Source of the DNA: Sacculina carcini | Lineage: Eukaryota; Arthropoda; Thecostraca; Sacculinidae | NCBI GenBank assembly: GCA_916048095.2 | Contig: OU696572.1 | Span: 7,405,454 to 7,469,453, forward strand | Direction: 5' to 3' | DNA length: 64,000 nt | Shown: positions 31,783 to 43,540 of the stretch, piece after piece | How the letters are laid out: every line of letters starts with the position of its first letter | Numbering within the stretch: position 1 is the first letter of the stretch | Notes under the pieces: model-generated | Databases searched by the model: none | What the model saw: the letters and a program-made list of their open reading frames with translations, nothing else | Told to the model about the DNA's origin: nothing | Program-made: the position numbers and the translations under genes

Positions 31783-32170
31783 TGTGATGGAATTGGAAAC
31801 CACTTGTCTGTGAGCGCATGGTTTTGGTGTGCATGTGTGTGTGTGTATGTGTGTGTGTGCGCGCGGCTGGCTTGTCGTGTGTTTAGGTGTGTTGGTGTTG
31901 ACCTTGGCGAAGGTCAAAGGCAGCCTGTGTAAGCGTAGGGAGTTGGTGTGTGGAGCGGATAGTGTGCGGTTGTGCAGGCGTGTGTGGTCGTGTAGGTGTG
32001 TGTTGAGTAGGGTTGTGTACAATCGGGTGTATTGGTTACTGCGTTTTGTGTTGATCGTGTTCATCTTCATTCTCTTGTTCTGTATCTTTTCGTCACTGTC
32101 ATTCATCGCTGTGCAATAAATCACTTGTGAGAAGCGTGTGTACAATGGCAACAAGGGCGGTGAAACAACA
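31783..32170 (+). repeat. Element D 3' LTR
   Basis: 388 bp, matches 28469-28856. It contains a second copy of the gag start codon. Confidence 0.9.
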
Positions 32171-32429
32171 GTCGGTCGCGTTAATAATTCCACTGATCAC
32201 GCATGAATAACTCACTCGATCACAACGCACAATCTTTATTATAACGCAACACGATCACTGTAATCAACTCACTCAATTTACCACCTCACAACACCAACAC
32301 ACACTATCAAGTCCCAACGATGAATGACGACCTTGATCGTCATCGCGATAGCCGAGATATCCTAAAGGTACACACCCCGACATCTCTTGGAGGGATATGT
32401 AACTACAGCTTCGCTATATCCTCCTCGCG

Positions 32430-35239
32430 TTAATCAAGTCGTCGGGGAAGCCAACGACAACGTACTCCACGCGATGGCGGCAGCTGCACTAACGCGCGAT
32501 CGAGTGGTTTCTCTCTCTGCGAAAAGGTATCGACGTCTGCTCTCTCGTCCACGTTGGCGTCCGCCGACTGATCTCCGATCGATTGATTCTCGCGTTCTGT
32601 AACACATTCGCCGTTCATCGGCAGGGCCCCGTTGTCATATGTATGTGGCCTAGCCGACCGATCAGCTGTATCTTCTCGGTCAGTGCACGACGCGCCGGCT
32701 GGTACCAGATGGGCGGCGTTACGAACACTCCCGTCGGACAACTTGAACGTCCACTTTCCGACTCTCCGTCTGACGTTCAGAGGACTTATGAAGCGACTGG
32801 AACTCTTGACAACATGAACCGGCTTATTGACGTAAACACATTGCCCTTCGGTGATCTGTGACGATTTAACGCCGAACCTTGAGTCGTAAGCCGTTTTGTT
32901 TCTCTTGGATTGCATACGGTTAACCTCCTCCGGCGTAACTCGTGGTGGTTTTTCTTCGACCACTGGAAGGTTGAGCCTCATAGTCCTACCGTGCAGCAGC
33001 TCTGATGGGGAAGATCCCGTAGCACTGTGTGGTGCTGAGCGGTAGAGGGCGAGCCGTTGCCTCACGTGATCACTGAGACTGATGGAATTGTCCCAATCCA
33101 GCAGCCACTGCTTCCGCGTGCGGTTGAATCTTTCAACGACTGAATTTCCTCTGGGCCAGTATACTGCTGATTTGTGATGTTTGATAGAACGTCGGGTGAG
33201 ATAGTCCTCGAATTCCGTGCTCACGAATGGAGTTCCATTGTCGGAAACTATCACATCAGGGAAACCTTCTCTAGCGGCGATTTTCTTGATGAAATCAATC
33301 ACGATGGTGGATGTTACGGTAGACGTCAACGCAACCTCTGCCCACTTTGTTCTGTAGTCAAGCATAGTTATTGCGTAGCGGTTTGACTGCGGAGCTGCGT
33401 TGATTGGGCCTACTACGTCAATACCCACTTTTTATCATGCCTTTTCGGGTAGCGGCACTTCCTGCAGTGGAGCTATTCGAGCCTTACCACACAAGACCCT
33501 GTCCGAAGTCTGACAGGTTGTACACTCCTGAACAAACTTCTCCACTGCATGATCAATTCCAGGAAAGCAAGCAGCACTTCGTATTATTTGTTTGGTCTTA
33601 AAAGTTCCAGAATGACCCTCATGCGCTGCCTGAACATATTGCTCCCGAAGTCGCTCTGGTACAATGACCTGGTACCCTTCTCGTAGCACGAGTCCGTTAA
33701 CAACGTTCAATTCGTGACGTAAGTAGAAGAATGGCTGCATTGCAGCGTCACATTGTTTTGCGCTGGTCGGGAATCCACGTTCGATCGCTTCACGTAATGC
33801 ACATAGCTGAGTGTGTGTGGCCGCGTGTGGCCGCTTTCACCTCATGCAAACTGATGGTGGTCTCACCAGCTACCACCGTGGCGATGATTTCTTGTGGATC
33901 GTCGTTCTCGTCTGGTTCTCCGACCGGCAACCGCGATAGTGCGTCAGCACAGGGCAGCTTAGCACCTGGAACGTGCTGGATTGTGAACAAAAAAACCATT
34001 AGTCGTGCTTGCCAGCGTGACACACGTGCTCCTGCGCGACCGCTCGATTTCGACGACAGCACGGATTTGAGAGCGGCATGGTCCGTCCGCAGAGTGAAGT
34101 GGCGACCCCACAGAAACAATCTCCAGTGCTCTACCGCTCGCACAGCGGCTAGGGTCTTTTTCTCTGTGACGGAGTATTTACTTTCAGCTGCTGAAAATCG
34201 CTGACTCCAGAATGATATTGCGTATTCTTGGCCTCGGTCGTCCATCTGTGATAAGAGCGCGCCTGCTCCTTTATCACTCGCATCGCTCGTGACGAACGTT
34301 GATCTCGAAGGATCGAATTTGTGCAGCACTCTGTCAGAACAGATGACTTTCTTCACCGTCTGGAAACTCTGGTTGGCTGCCTCGTTCCAGTAAAAAACAA
34401 CGTCTCTTTTGAGCATCGCGAACAGAGGACCTGTGATGGTGGCGTAGTTTGGCACAAAGTATGACAAGCACCCACATAGTCCAAGAAAGCTTCTCAGTTC
34501 AGCAGCATTATGTGGTGTTGGAGCTTGTTGATTGGATTGCACATGACTTCGAAGAGGAGTCATGCCGTTGGCACTGATTTGGAACCCACAATAATCGATT
34601 TCACGCACTGAAAATTTGGATTTTGTGTCGTTTATGGTGACTTTCACCTGACGAAGTGCAGATAACACGCGCTGAAGACGTTCGTCGTGTTCTGCCCGTG
34701 TGCGTCCCGAGCACACGATGTCATCTAGATACTGTTGTACACCAGGTATACCTCGAAGTACACGATCCATCAATTTTTGGAATGCTGATCCCGCCGATGA
34801 AAGACCAAACGGTACTCTCTTGAATTGATAGAGACCGTCTGGCATGATAAACGCCGTCAGATGTTTCGATGATGGTTCCAACGGTTGAGACTTCTCAAGT
34901 CAACACACAGTCTGATGCGTCCATTTTCCGTCTGGCGACGACCAGAGGGCTGATCCACTCGGCTGTGTCAACGGGCTCGATCACTCCGGCTCTCTGTAGC
35001 TCCGCTAACTCGGCTGTGACCTCTTCACGAACCGAGAGTTGTAGTCTGCGTAACGGACGACGGACCGGAACAGCATCTGCACGTAGCACTATTCGGTGTT
35101 GAAATCCCTCTATAGGCGGCAGGAATTTGTCCGCGTCCCCACCTTCTTGAACTGAGAATAGTTCCAGCCAGATAAAGCCACTTCCGAAGTATCTGAACGC
35201 GATCTCATCATTACCGACACCGGCTAACATCACTGACAT
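32430..35239 (-). CDS. Element C pol region (RT, RNase H, integrase)
   Basis: Minus strand, high to low: RT entry blocks (LQRAGVIEPVDTAEWISPLV); palm (FKRVPFGLSSAGSAFQKLMD, QYLDDIVCSG); the connection with LRSFLGLCGCLSYFVPN; RNase H (FVTSDASDKGAGALL, TEKKTLAAVRAVEHWRLFL, CADALSRLP); the integrase H2C2 domain (AAHEGHSGTFKTKQII, CTTCQTSDR); and core (GIDVVGPINAAP, VSDNGTPFVS, VVERFNRTRKQWL) with a C-terminal extension ending near 32430. Order and motifs are those of Ty3/gypsy. Fossil, with a few breaks. Confidence 0.88.
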
Positions 35240-35249
35240 CCGTGCATGG

Positions 35250-36626
35250 TTCGGGCTGGTAAATCAGGTATCGCATTACGGCAGAACGTCCGGCTTGATG
35301 GAGCCGTTCAAGCCGTTTCTGAGCCCCAGAGAGGCTTTCAGATGGGATGCCGACCTCGATAAAGCTTTCAATCAGTCCAAAGATGCCGTCATCAAGGAGA
35401 TAGAGAACGACGTGGAAATCTTTGACCCTCATAGGACTACCTGCTTGAATCCAGATTGGTCGAAGACCGGAGTAAGGTACTGGTTGCGCCAAAAGTACTG
35501 CGCATGCAAATCGGATGTTCCTGGGTGCTGTGAAAACGGATGGAGGATAGCAGTAGCCGGCTCAAGATTTCTCAGAGATGCAGAAAAAAGGTACGCTCCC
35601 ATTGAGGGTGAAGCGTTAGCTGTTGCATGGGCCCTGGACGACACGCGTTTTTTCACCATGGGTTGGTCAGCGTTTTATGGTTACAACGGACCACAAACCA
35701 CTTGTCAAAAATCTGGGAGATAGAGCTCTTGATGACCTAAAAAATCCCCGACTGTTACGCTTGAAGCAGAGAGCACTGATGTGGCAATATCGAGTCGTGC
35801 ACGTCCCTGGAAAGTCAATACCGGCAGCAGATGCGACATCAAGAAACCCGTCGTCGGATTCTGACGAGACATTTGGTGTAAGTGGCCTCTCTGTCATACG
35901 CTGCCCGGTCAACAGGGACGACGACATGGAGAAAACAGTTGTGGCAACGGCGAAACTTTTGTCACAGCCCCTTGGCGCCATCACCTGGGAGCAAGTGAAG
36001 AAATGCACGGCTCAAGACACAAATCTACAGGCACTCATGGACATGATAGAGCACGAATTCCCAGCGTCACGCGATCACGTTTCTGAGACGTTGCAGCCGT
36101 ACTGGCTGTACCGGAACGACATGACCGTGGTCGACGACGTGGTCATGATAAACAACAGGATTATCATCCCAGCATCGCTGCAGAACGAAGTTCTGAAAAA
36201 TATTGCACGCTGCACATCAGGGCACAAGCCGCATGTTCAGCAGAGCGCACGACGTGGTCTTTTGGCCGGGGATGTCACGAGACATCGAGCACACTCGGGC
36301 TAAATGCACCGACTGCTGGAGAATGTCCCCGTCACAGTCGAATCTGCCGCCTCGACAACCAAACGTGCCCACCAGGGCATTTCAAGCCATCGCTGCTGAT
36401 TTCGGTCTGCTGAAGGGAATGGGATATATGATTAAAGTGGACAGATTCAGAGGATGGTCTCACATCGTGGCGGCAAAATCCGATGCAAAAGGTTTTCTGT
36501 CAGCTATCATTGCATATTTCTCGACATTCGGCGTAGCGGAGGAAATTAGCACCGGCGGCGGTCCAGAATTCACAGCAAGAGAAACAGAGGATTTCTTCAC
36601 GAGATGGGGCGTGTCGAATGTCGTTT
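35250..36626 (+). mobile_element. Ty3/gypsy fragment F (plus strand): RNase H and integrase
   Basis: Plus-strand pol remnant. It has the RT connection (PFKPFLSPREAFRWD), RNase H (RYAPIEGEALAVAWALDD, MVTTDHKPLVKNLG, PAADATSRNP), the integrase zinc domain (HAAHQGTSRMFSRAHDVVFWPG, CTDCWRMSPS) and the core start (AADFGLLKG, STGGGPEFTARET). Both ends are cut: by element C on the left and by a LINE endonuclease at about 36627 on the right. No LTR belongs to it here. Broken fossil. Confidence 0.86.
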
Positions 36627-38905
36627 TTTGATCAACACCGTCTGTCTACAAGAAACACATCTTCTCCCAACTGACAACCTTCGCTTCATGCCCAACTGTT
36701 ACCACGCATACCACTTCTGTGCTGATAACGTCAGGCGTAAGGGCGGTGCCAGCGTCTTCGTTCAGTCCTCTCTTCCACATCATCGCATCACACTCACCTG
36801 ACCATATCAGACTGTAGCCGTTCAAATAACTATATATAACAAAACAATCATTATATGCAGTTTATACATCCCACCACAACAAATTGTAGATTCTTCCTTC
36901 TTTGATTCTCTTATCCAACAATTTCTGCATCCCTTTATCTTCTGTGGCGATTTTAATGCCAAACACCCTCTCTGGGGCTCGGCCGTCTCAGACGTTCGAG
37001 GCCGCGAACTGGTCTCCTCCATCACCAATCACACACTCAGCATTCTCAACGATGGCTCACCAACCCGTCTACACGAATACAACGGCAGACTCACACATCT
37101 CGATATTACACTATGCTCCTCAATTCTAGCTCCTTTATTGCACTGGCAGTGTCACGACTCATTTCTTTCTAGTGATCACTGTCCTGTTATTACCTCTCTC
37201 CTATCACATTGCTCAATCATACCTTCACAGCAGATCAGGTGGAAATTTGCACACGCCAACTGGACATTATGCAAGAGTATATTCACAAAACAATACACTG
37301 CATCCGATTACACTACAATTACCTTTCACATAGAATCTTTTCTTCTTTGCGCTGCCACACATTCCAGTCCTTCTTCTAAGACCCATCACAAAGCCCGACG
37401 TAGTTGTCCATGGTGGAACCAAGCCTGTAGAGATACAGTGCTAAAACGCAAAAGAGCCCTGCGCTTCTTCCGGTCCCACCGCACCACATCATCTATTGAC
37501 ACCTACAAGAGGACCAAAGCAATGGCGCGCAAGACGATCCGCGCTGCCAAACGTGATAGCTGGTCTCAACTCACTCACTCTTTCACGCACAGAACACCCA
37601 TTACTAAACTATGGCACATAGTCCGTTCTTTCCGCCAAATACACCGACCACCAAGCTCCCCTCCAGTAACATATATGGGTAACACACTCATCACTTACCA
37701 GCCACTAGTTCTCCATCAACTTGCTATACACTACTCAAAAATCTCAAAAAGTTCATCCACCTCAAGTCCTCCATACACCGTATCACCAACCACCTATGTT
37801 ACTACCGGATCCTCTATTCTTACCGCATCATCCTACAATACTCCTTTTACTATTCTAGAGCTATCTAAAGGTCTCTCTCAATGTCAATCTACATCACCAG
37901 AGCCGGATGCCATTCATTACGCCTTCTTCAAAAATTTGAACTCATCAAACAAAATTATACTGCTGTCGTGTTTTAATCAACTTTGGATCATTGACTTCTA
38001 CCCCCATCATGGCAGCACTCCATAATTATACCCATACTCAAACCAGGAAAATCTAAATCAGACCTGTCATCCTACCGTCCTATCCAACTCACTTCTTGCT
38101 TCTCGAATTTATTCGAAAGACTTGTACTTCCTCGCCTCAATCATTTCCCTTCTATCACAAATCTCATTTCTCCTGAACAGACTGCCTTCACCAAAAATCG
38201 CTCCACTTCCGACAATGTCAATCTTCTAACATCGCACATTCGCATCGGCTTCCAAAACAAACTTTCCACTCTGGCCGTATTCTTAGACCTGTCTTCTGCT
38301 TTTGATAAAGTCTCCAAAACTGCTTCTATCCATCTATTAAAATTACATCGACTATGGGGACATTTGCTGAACTTCATAAAAGGGTATCTCTCCAATAGAA
38401 CTTTCCAGGTACGCACCACACAACTATCTGACACATTCACACAAGAAAACGGAGTCGTCCAGGAAGGAGTCCTCTCACCAACCATTTTCAACATAGTTAT
38501 AGATCAGGTCACTAGGAATCTTCCCTCTGGCGTAAAATTCTGCACATACGCCGACGACATAGTGTTGTGGACTACTGGAGTGCACATATCGTCCATGATA
38601 AGTGTACTTCAGCTGGCCATAAACTCTGTGTCACAAAATTGCTCCCGTTTCGGTCTCCTCATTTCAACTAGGAAAACAACAGCCACTCTCTTTCGGAAAA
38701 ATTGTTCTACACAACCGAACCTTCAAAATTCACTGACTCTGTCTTGCCACCCCATTAAATTCCAAAAATACACCAAATTCTTGGGGTTTATCCTTGATCC
38801 ACAACTCTTTTTTCGGCCCCATATCCAACATATAAAATCCCGGTCTTACAGCGCATCAGCATTCCCAGCATTCATACACTCATTCAGCATTCATACACTT
38901 TTTCA
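36627..38905 (+). pseudogene. I/Nimb-type LINE ORF2 remnant (endonuclease and RT)
   Basis: Plus strand. The endonuclease reads VCLQETHLL, GGASVFVQSSLPHH, FIFCGDFNAKHPLWG and FLSSDHCPVI. A basic linker follows (CPWWNQACRDTVLKRKRALRFF, KTIRAAKRDSW). RT blocks are SDLSSYRPIQLTSCF, FLDLSSAFDKV, NGVVQEGVLSPTIFN and YADDIVLW. The pattern WWN.eC followed by R.fr.f.k and the QEGVLSP motif are typical of I/Nimb LINEs. The reading changes frame several times (near 36800, 37130, 38020 and 38360) and stops near 38905, so the copy is dead and truncated at both ends. Confidence 0.87.
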
Positions 38906-38947
38906 TGATGTACCAATGTTAATTTCATCCTGTACATAGCTCAGGAT

Positions 38948-40609
38948 ATGATCGGTGTAAAAGATGATCAGCACTTTCTCCACCAGGAAAAGTTTTTCAA
39001 TAACATGCAAACGAACTGTGATGAGTACACAGAAGCGGAATTTAATTCTTCTTTCACCAATGACAACTTACTGAAAATGCTGCATGTCAACGCTCGAAGT
39101 CTAAAGAAAAATTTCTGCCAATTGACCACTACCTTAGAGATTATAGAGCGCAAATTTGATGTCATAGGAATCTCAGAAACGTGGTTCAACCAAGGTTTGA
39201 GCATCGACTACTTCAAACTGGATAATTATGATATGTTCTGTACATCACGTGAGCACAAAAGAGGTGGCGGTGTTCTTCTTTACGTCAGGTCTAGCTTGAG
39301 AGCTTCCAAAATTATCGCTAAATCCAATGTAGTTGAAGGCGTATGTGAAATAATAACAGTGGAAGTCACGCTCAACAACAATCAAATGTTATTTTCATGT
39401 TATTTTATTTACAAATATCCGAATTCATCAGTCGACGTATTTGTGGATCATCTCAGCAATCTGTTGGACATTAACAATAAAACATGGTTTGTCATGGGTG
39501 ATTTCAATATCAATATGTTACAGACAGAATTGCAGCAAACAGGAAAAATACTAGATACAGTCTATAGTCACGGTTTCAGACCGCTGATCAATGTTCCAAC
39601 ACGTATAGAGAAAAGGTCAACTACTCTGATAGATAACATTTTCACCAATGATATCAACACCCAAATACACAGTGGTACTATTATAAGTGACATCAGTGAT
39701 CACCTGCCAGTGTTCGCAATAACAACATACAAAAACAACACACCTGAGGGTGAAGACTCGTCGTACTCAAGACAAATAACAGACTCAGCTAAGATCAATT
39801 TTGTAAATGACCTCCAGGAGCTGAGATGGGATTTTATTTACTCAAATGATGCAGAATCTAGTTTTAATAAATTTCTTGAAATATTTATCGCACTTGTCGA
39901 TGAACATTTTCCATACAAAATGAAAAACGCTCACCGTCGTAAAAAGAAGAGTTGGCTGACAAAAGGTTTGGTAATATCATGTTTACAAAAAAATACCTTA
40001 TATAAAAAATATCAAAGGGAGAAAACATCGGAGAGTGAAATCAATTACAAAAACTACAGAAATAAGCTGAATAATTTATTAATGATGCAAAAAACACATT
40101 ACTATAGGAATTTGAACGAGAACAAAAATAACATCAGAGGAACTTGGATGATTTTGAACGAAGCAATTCGAAGAAAACCCAAGAGTAGGGCCATTCCACG
40201 GGAAATTGCATTCAACAATACAAAGATCACAAACACATATGGTATATACAATACACTGAACAGTTACTTTGCAAACATTGGATCCAACTTGGCCAAACAA
40301 ATTGAAAACTCATCCATTCCAAATTTCTGTGTTCAAAACAAAACATCATCGAATTTTAGTAAGTCTTTTTTCCTGCGACCAACTAACTAAATTTCTCGTA
40401 TAATCAAATGTTTAAAAACAAATATTCGTTTGATATATTCGGTCTCAACATGCAGATGATCAAATTACCAAGTAAATTCATAATTCATCCGTTAGAGTAT
40501 ATTTTCAACCTATCACTCTCATCAGGCAAGTTTCCATCACAAATGAAAATTACCAGGGTGATTCCATTGTACAAGAGTGGAGATACAAATGTGTGTGCAA
40601 ATTACAGGT
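38948..40609 (+). pseudogene. CR1-like LINE ORF2: intact-looking endonuclease and linker, RT cut by gypsy G
   Basis: The 480-codon frame 38948-40390 begins MIGVKDDQHFLHQEKFF. The endonuclease is complete in motif order: LLKMLHVNARSLKKN, IGISETWFNQG, GGGVLLYVRSSL, WFVMGDFNINML, LIDNIFTND and ISDHLPVFAI. The linker has KKSWLTKGLVISCLQKNTLYKKY. After a stop near 40390, RT block 1 follows in another frame (ITRVIPLYKSGDTNVCANYR). The LTR of gypsy G interrupts it at 40610. The rest of the RT is not found beyond the gypsy. Related to, but distinct from, the minus-strand LINE at 21785-27870. Confidence 0.88.
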
Positions 40610-40889
40610 TGTTATGTATGCTATTGAACCTTTTGCAATTACCAATTCGATAATAAACATCAAGAACTTGGCTATATTTAACAAACGACCACTCAACCAC
40701 GAACACACACATTCATCTGAATTAAAGCATCCAAATACGCAACACACAACATTAATATAGAACTGCCAACACCAACTTTGGGATTTCCCCAAATTACACA
40801 ACATTCTCCCCCACCAAAACCAACACGGGTGCGAAACCTCAAGGGGCTTACATGAACACACAAAACAAACGTCCAGGAAATAATGGATG

Positions 40890-43540
40890 TTAACGGACGT
40901 AATCTGACAAATAATCTGGTTGACGCCGATTACGACCCAACTTGCGAGGTTCCGGAGTTGGTAATTTGGCTGGTCCCGACCCAATGTCACCTACGTCAAT
41001 GTGACCATCATATGGTCCTGGACTGGGTTCTGCATTCTCCACGGCTTGTTGAGGCAAATTCTCCACGGCTGGATTTGCTTTAGTTGGGCCGCCCAGATGC
41101 TCCGCTTGCTCCGTCTTAACAGGTAAGTTTACACCACGAACGCTCTCTTCACCCGTCGGCGCCAGATGTCTGAACGGAACAGTTGACTCCTTTCCGCCTG
41201 CGTGGAGCACTTTCACCCACTGAGGATTTACATGTAAAACTCGTACTTCCTCTGTATCAAGTTCGTATTTCGACCTTCTCAGAGAGCGTTTGAGCAGAGC
41301 GTTTTCGTTCACTTTAAGCCATGATGGAAGAGCTTCACCGTACATCGCCTTTCGAGGATGAATAAACATCCGTTCATGTGGGGTCTCGCTGGTGGCTACA
41401 CACAGCAAAGATCGCATGCTGTGTAGCGCATCGTCAAGTACTGACTCCCACGACTCAATCGGTAGATTACGAGATGCGAGCGCTAATCTTATCGTCCGCC
41501 ACAAAGTGTCATTCGCCCTTTCGACTTGCCCATTATCGCGAGGGTTATAGGAAGAAGAGTAACTAGTAGCCACACCCTTTTCATGCATAAATGTGTGGTA
41601 TTCAGTCGATACAAATGCCGGCCCCCTATCCGAATGGACATACTCAGGTAGTCCCCAAACAGAGAACAATGAACAAAGACACTTGATCGTAGTAGCGGCC
41701 GACGTATCGTGGGTCGCGACTGCGAATGAGAATCTACTATACTCATCAACTATATTCAAAATACACTTATTCGCAGACAAAGAAGGCAGTGGTCCTTTGT
41801 AATCTATAGACAATCGTTCAAACGGTTGCGTGGCCTTTATCAGCGTTCCGGTCTTGTTGATAAATCTCGGTTTGATTTTCGCGCACACTTCACATTCTCG
41901 GATCACCGAACGAATCTCGTCCTTTGAGAATGATAAATTTCTTTGGCGTACAAGGTGATACATTCGTTGCACTCCTGGATGACACAGAGTCACGTGAACA
42001 CGTTTTAAATCGCATGAATTTGTCATTGATGATACAATTCCAGATGCACGAGAAAGGGCGTCTGCCACATGGTTTCGCCCGCCAGGCCTGTATATTATGT
42101 CGAAGTTGAAACAGCTGAGTTCCAGTCTCCATCTCATGACCTTCTCATTCTTTATTCTACCATGATTTTTGGCATCAAACATGAATCTTACCGACTGTTG
42201 ATCTGTTAACAGCCTAAATCTGCGGCCCATCAGAAAATGGCGCCATTTTTTCAGTGCTTCCACGATGGCACACGCCTCCCGCTCTACCGTAGACTGTCGT
42301 TTTTCTGAATCTGACAATGATCGCGAAAAGAAGGCCGCTGGTTTCCCTTCCTGAGTCAGTGAGGCGGCTATAGCGTCAGCTGAAGCATCGGCTTCCACCG
42401 TAAATATCATGTCATCGTATATTCCAGAAAGTGAAGCATCGGCTATTTCACTCTTCAAGGCGTGCAAAGTTTCCGAAGCTGATTTTGACAAGGGAAAACT
42501 TGGTGTCGATATGAGCGGACGAACTTTTTGCGAAAATTTAGGCACCCACTTGGCGTAGTGAGACAGTAGCCCCATGGTTCTCTTGAGACTCGGCAAGTTG
42601 TGGGGCTCTTCATTTCGATTAACGCTTTCATACGTTCAGGGTACGGTTTTATTTCACCTTTCGTGATGACGTTACCAAGGAGTGAACCGGATTCCTGTGA
42701 ATACACGCACCTCTCTTCGTTTACCGTGAGACCATATTTCGCAGCGACCGATTTGAATCGGCACAAGTTGCGGTTGTGTTCTTCCAACGTACGTCCACAT
42801 ATCGTAATATCATATATGTATGCGAATGTCGCCTCGAGGTTTTCTTTCTCAATTATCTCGTCTAGTGTCTGTTGAAAAAAGGTCGCTCCGTTGGTTACTC
42901 CGAACGGAACCCGCGTAAATTCGTACAATTCTCCGTTCGCCTCGAATGCGGTGTAAGGTCGGTCAACATCTCGGAGAGGAATCTGGTGATACGCTGCTTC
43001 CAAGTCAATTGTACTGAAATAACTGTGTTTGGATACTTTCTCCACAGTTTCACTGATTCCAGGCATTGGATATGCAACCAAGCTGGTGAAGCGATTTATG
43101 GTCTGTGAGTAGTCTATGACCAACCTTTTCTTGGTGTTCTGCTTGACGACCACTACTTGTGCTCTCCAGGCACTGCGGCTAGGTGTTATTATTCCTTCAT
43201 TCAGCAGTCTTGTTACCTCACCTCTAATGAAATCAACATCTGTTCTAGGATAACGGCGAGATTTCACAGCGATGGGTATGCAATCAGATGTCAAGTTTTC
43301 AAACAACAACGGAGGCTTAAAATTGGCGGTCATCACTCCACAAATCTCGAGAGGCGGCTCTCGACCACTGAATTCCACTGTGGTTTTCTCGTGAAGTCCC
43401 AAGAAGTAGTGTCCTAACACTATCGGCGCACACAGGTCATCAAGAAGATGAAGCCGGACATTGGAATACGTCTTGTCTATTATGGTGAGGTCAACCACAC
43501 AACAACCATTTATATCCACATGTCGTGAAGAAGACGCCAT
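40890..43540 (-). CDS. Element G pol region (protease-like, RT, RNase H, integrase)
   Basis: Minus strand, high to low: a retropepsin C-terminal segment (DDLCAPIVLGHYFL); RT entry (EVTRLLNEGIITPSRSAWRAQVVVV) and palm (FSTIDLEAAYHQIPL, YEFTRVPFGVTNGATFFQQ); RNase H (FTVEADASADAIAASL, TVEREACAIVEALKKWRHFL, HVADALSRAS); integrase zinc domain (HVTLCHPGVQRMYHLVR, CEVCAKIKPRF); core (RLSIDYKGPLP, YVHSDRGPAFVS, RDNGQVERANDTLWR); and the C-terminal barrel with a tail ending RNRRQPDYLSDYV. Typical Ty3/gypsy order. Fossil, lineage not assigned. Confidence 0.88.

Larger units (their letters stand above)
28469..32170 (+). mobile_element. Ty3/gypsy-like element D with both LTRs, TSD GTCGG
   Basis: Plus-strand element of 3,702 bp with 388-bp LTRs at 28469-28856 and 31783-32170 (TGTGATGGAA to TGAAACAACA) that differ at only a few sites. 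GTCGG flanks it at 28464-28468 and 32171-32175. A purine tract (AAGATCAAGAGGGAG) precedes the right LTR. Parts: gag with two zinc knuckles, protease, RT, RNase H and the beginning of integrase; the integrase core is not recognised. Young but broken. It is a close relative of element E at 44973-49524. Confidence 0.93.
28458..35240 (-). mobile_element. Ty3/gypsy element C (minus strand), its 3' LTR split by element D
   Basis: Body at 32408-35240, minus strand: RT, RNase H and integrase. Its 3' LTR (TGTAGTTACA to CGACACTACA, about 243 bp) is split. Bases 28458-28468 lie left of element D and 32171-32407 right of it, sharing the GTCGG target duplication. Thus D entered an already resident C. The 5' side, with gag and protease, is missing at a junction near 35240 with a plus-strand gypsy fragment. 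Broken fossil, older than D. Confidence 0.87.
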
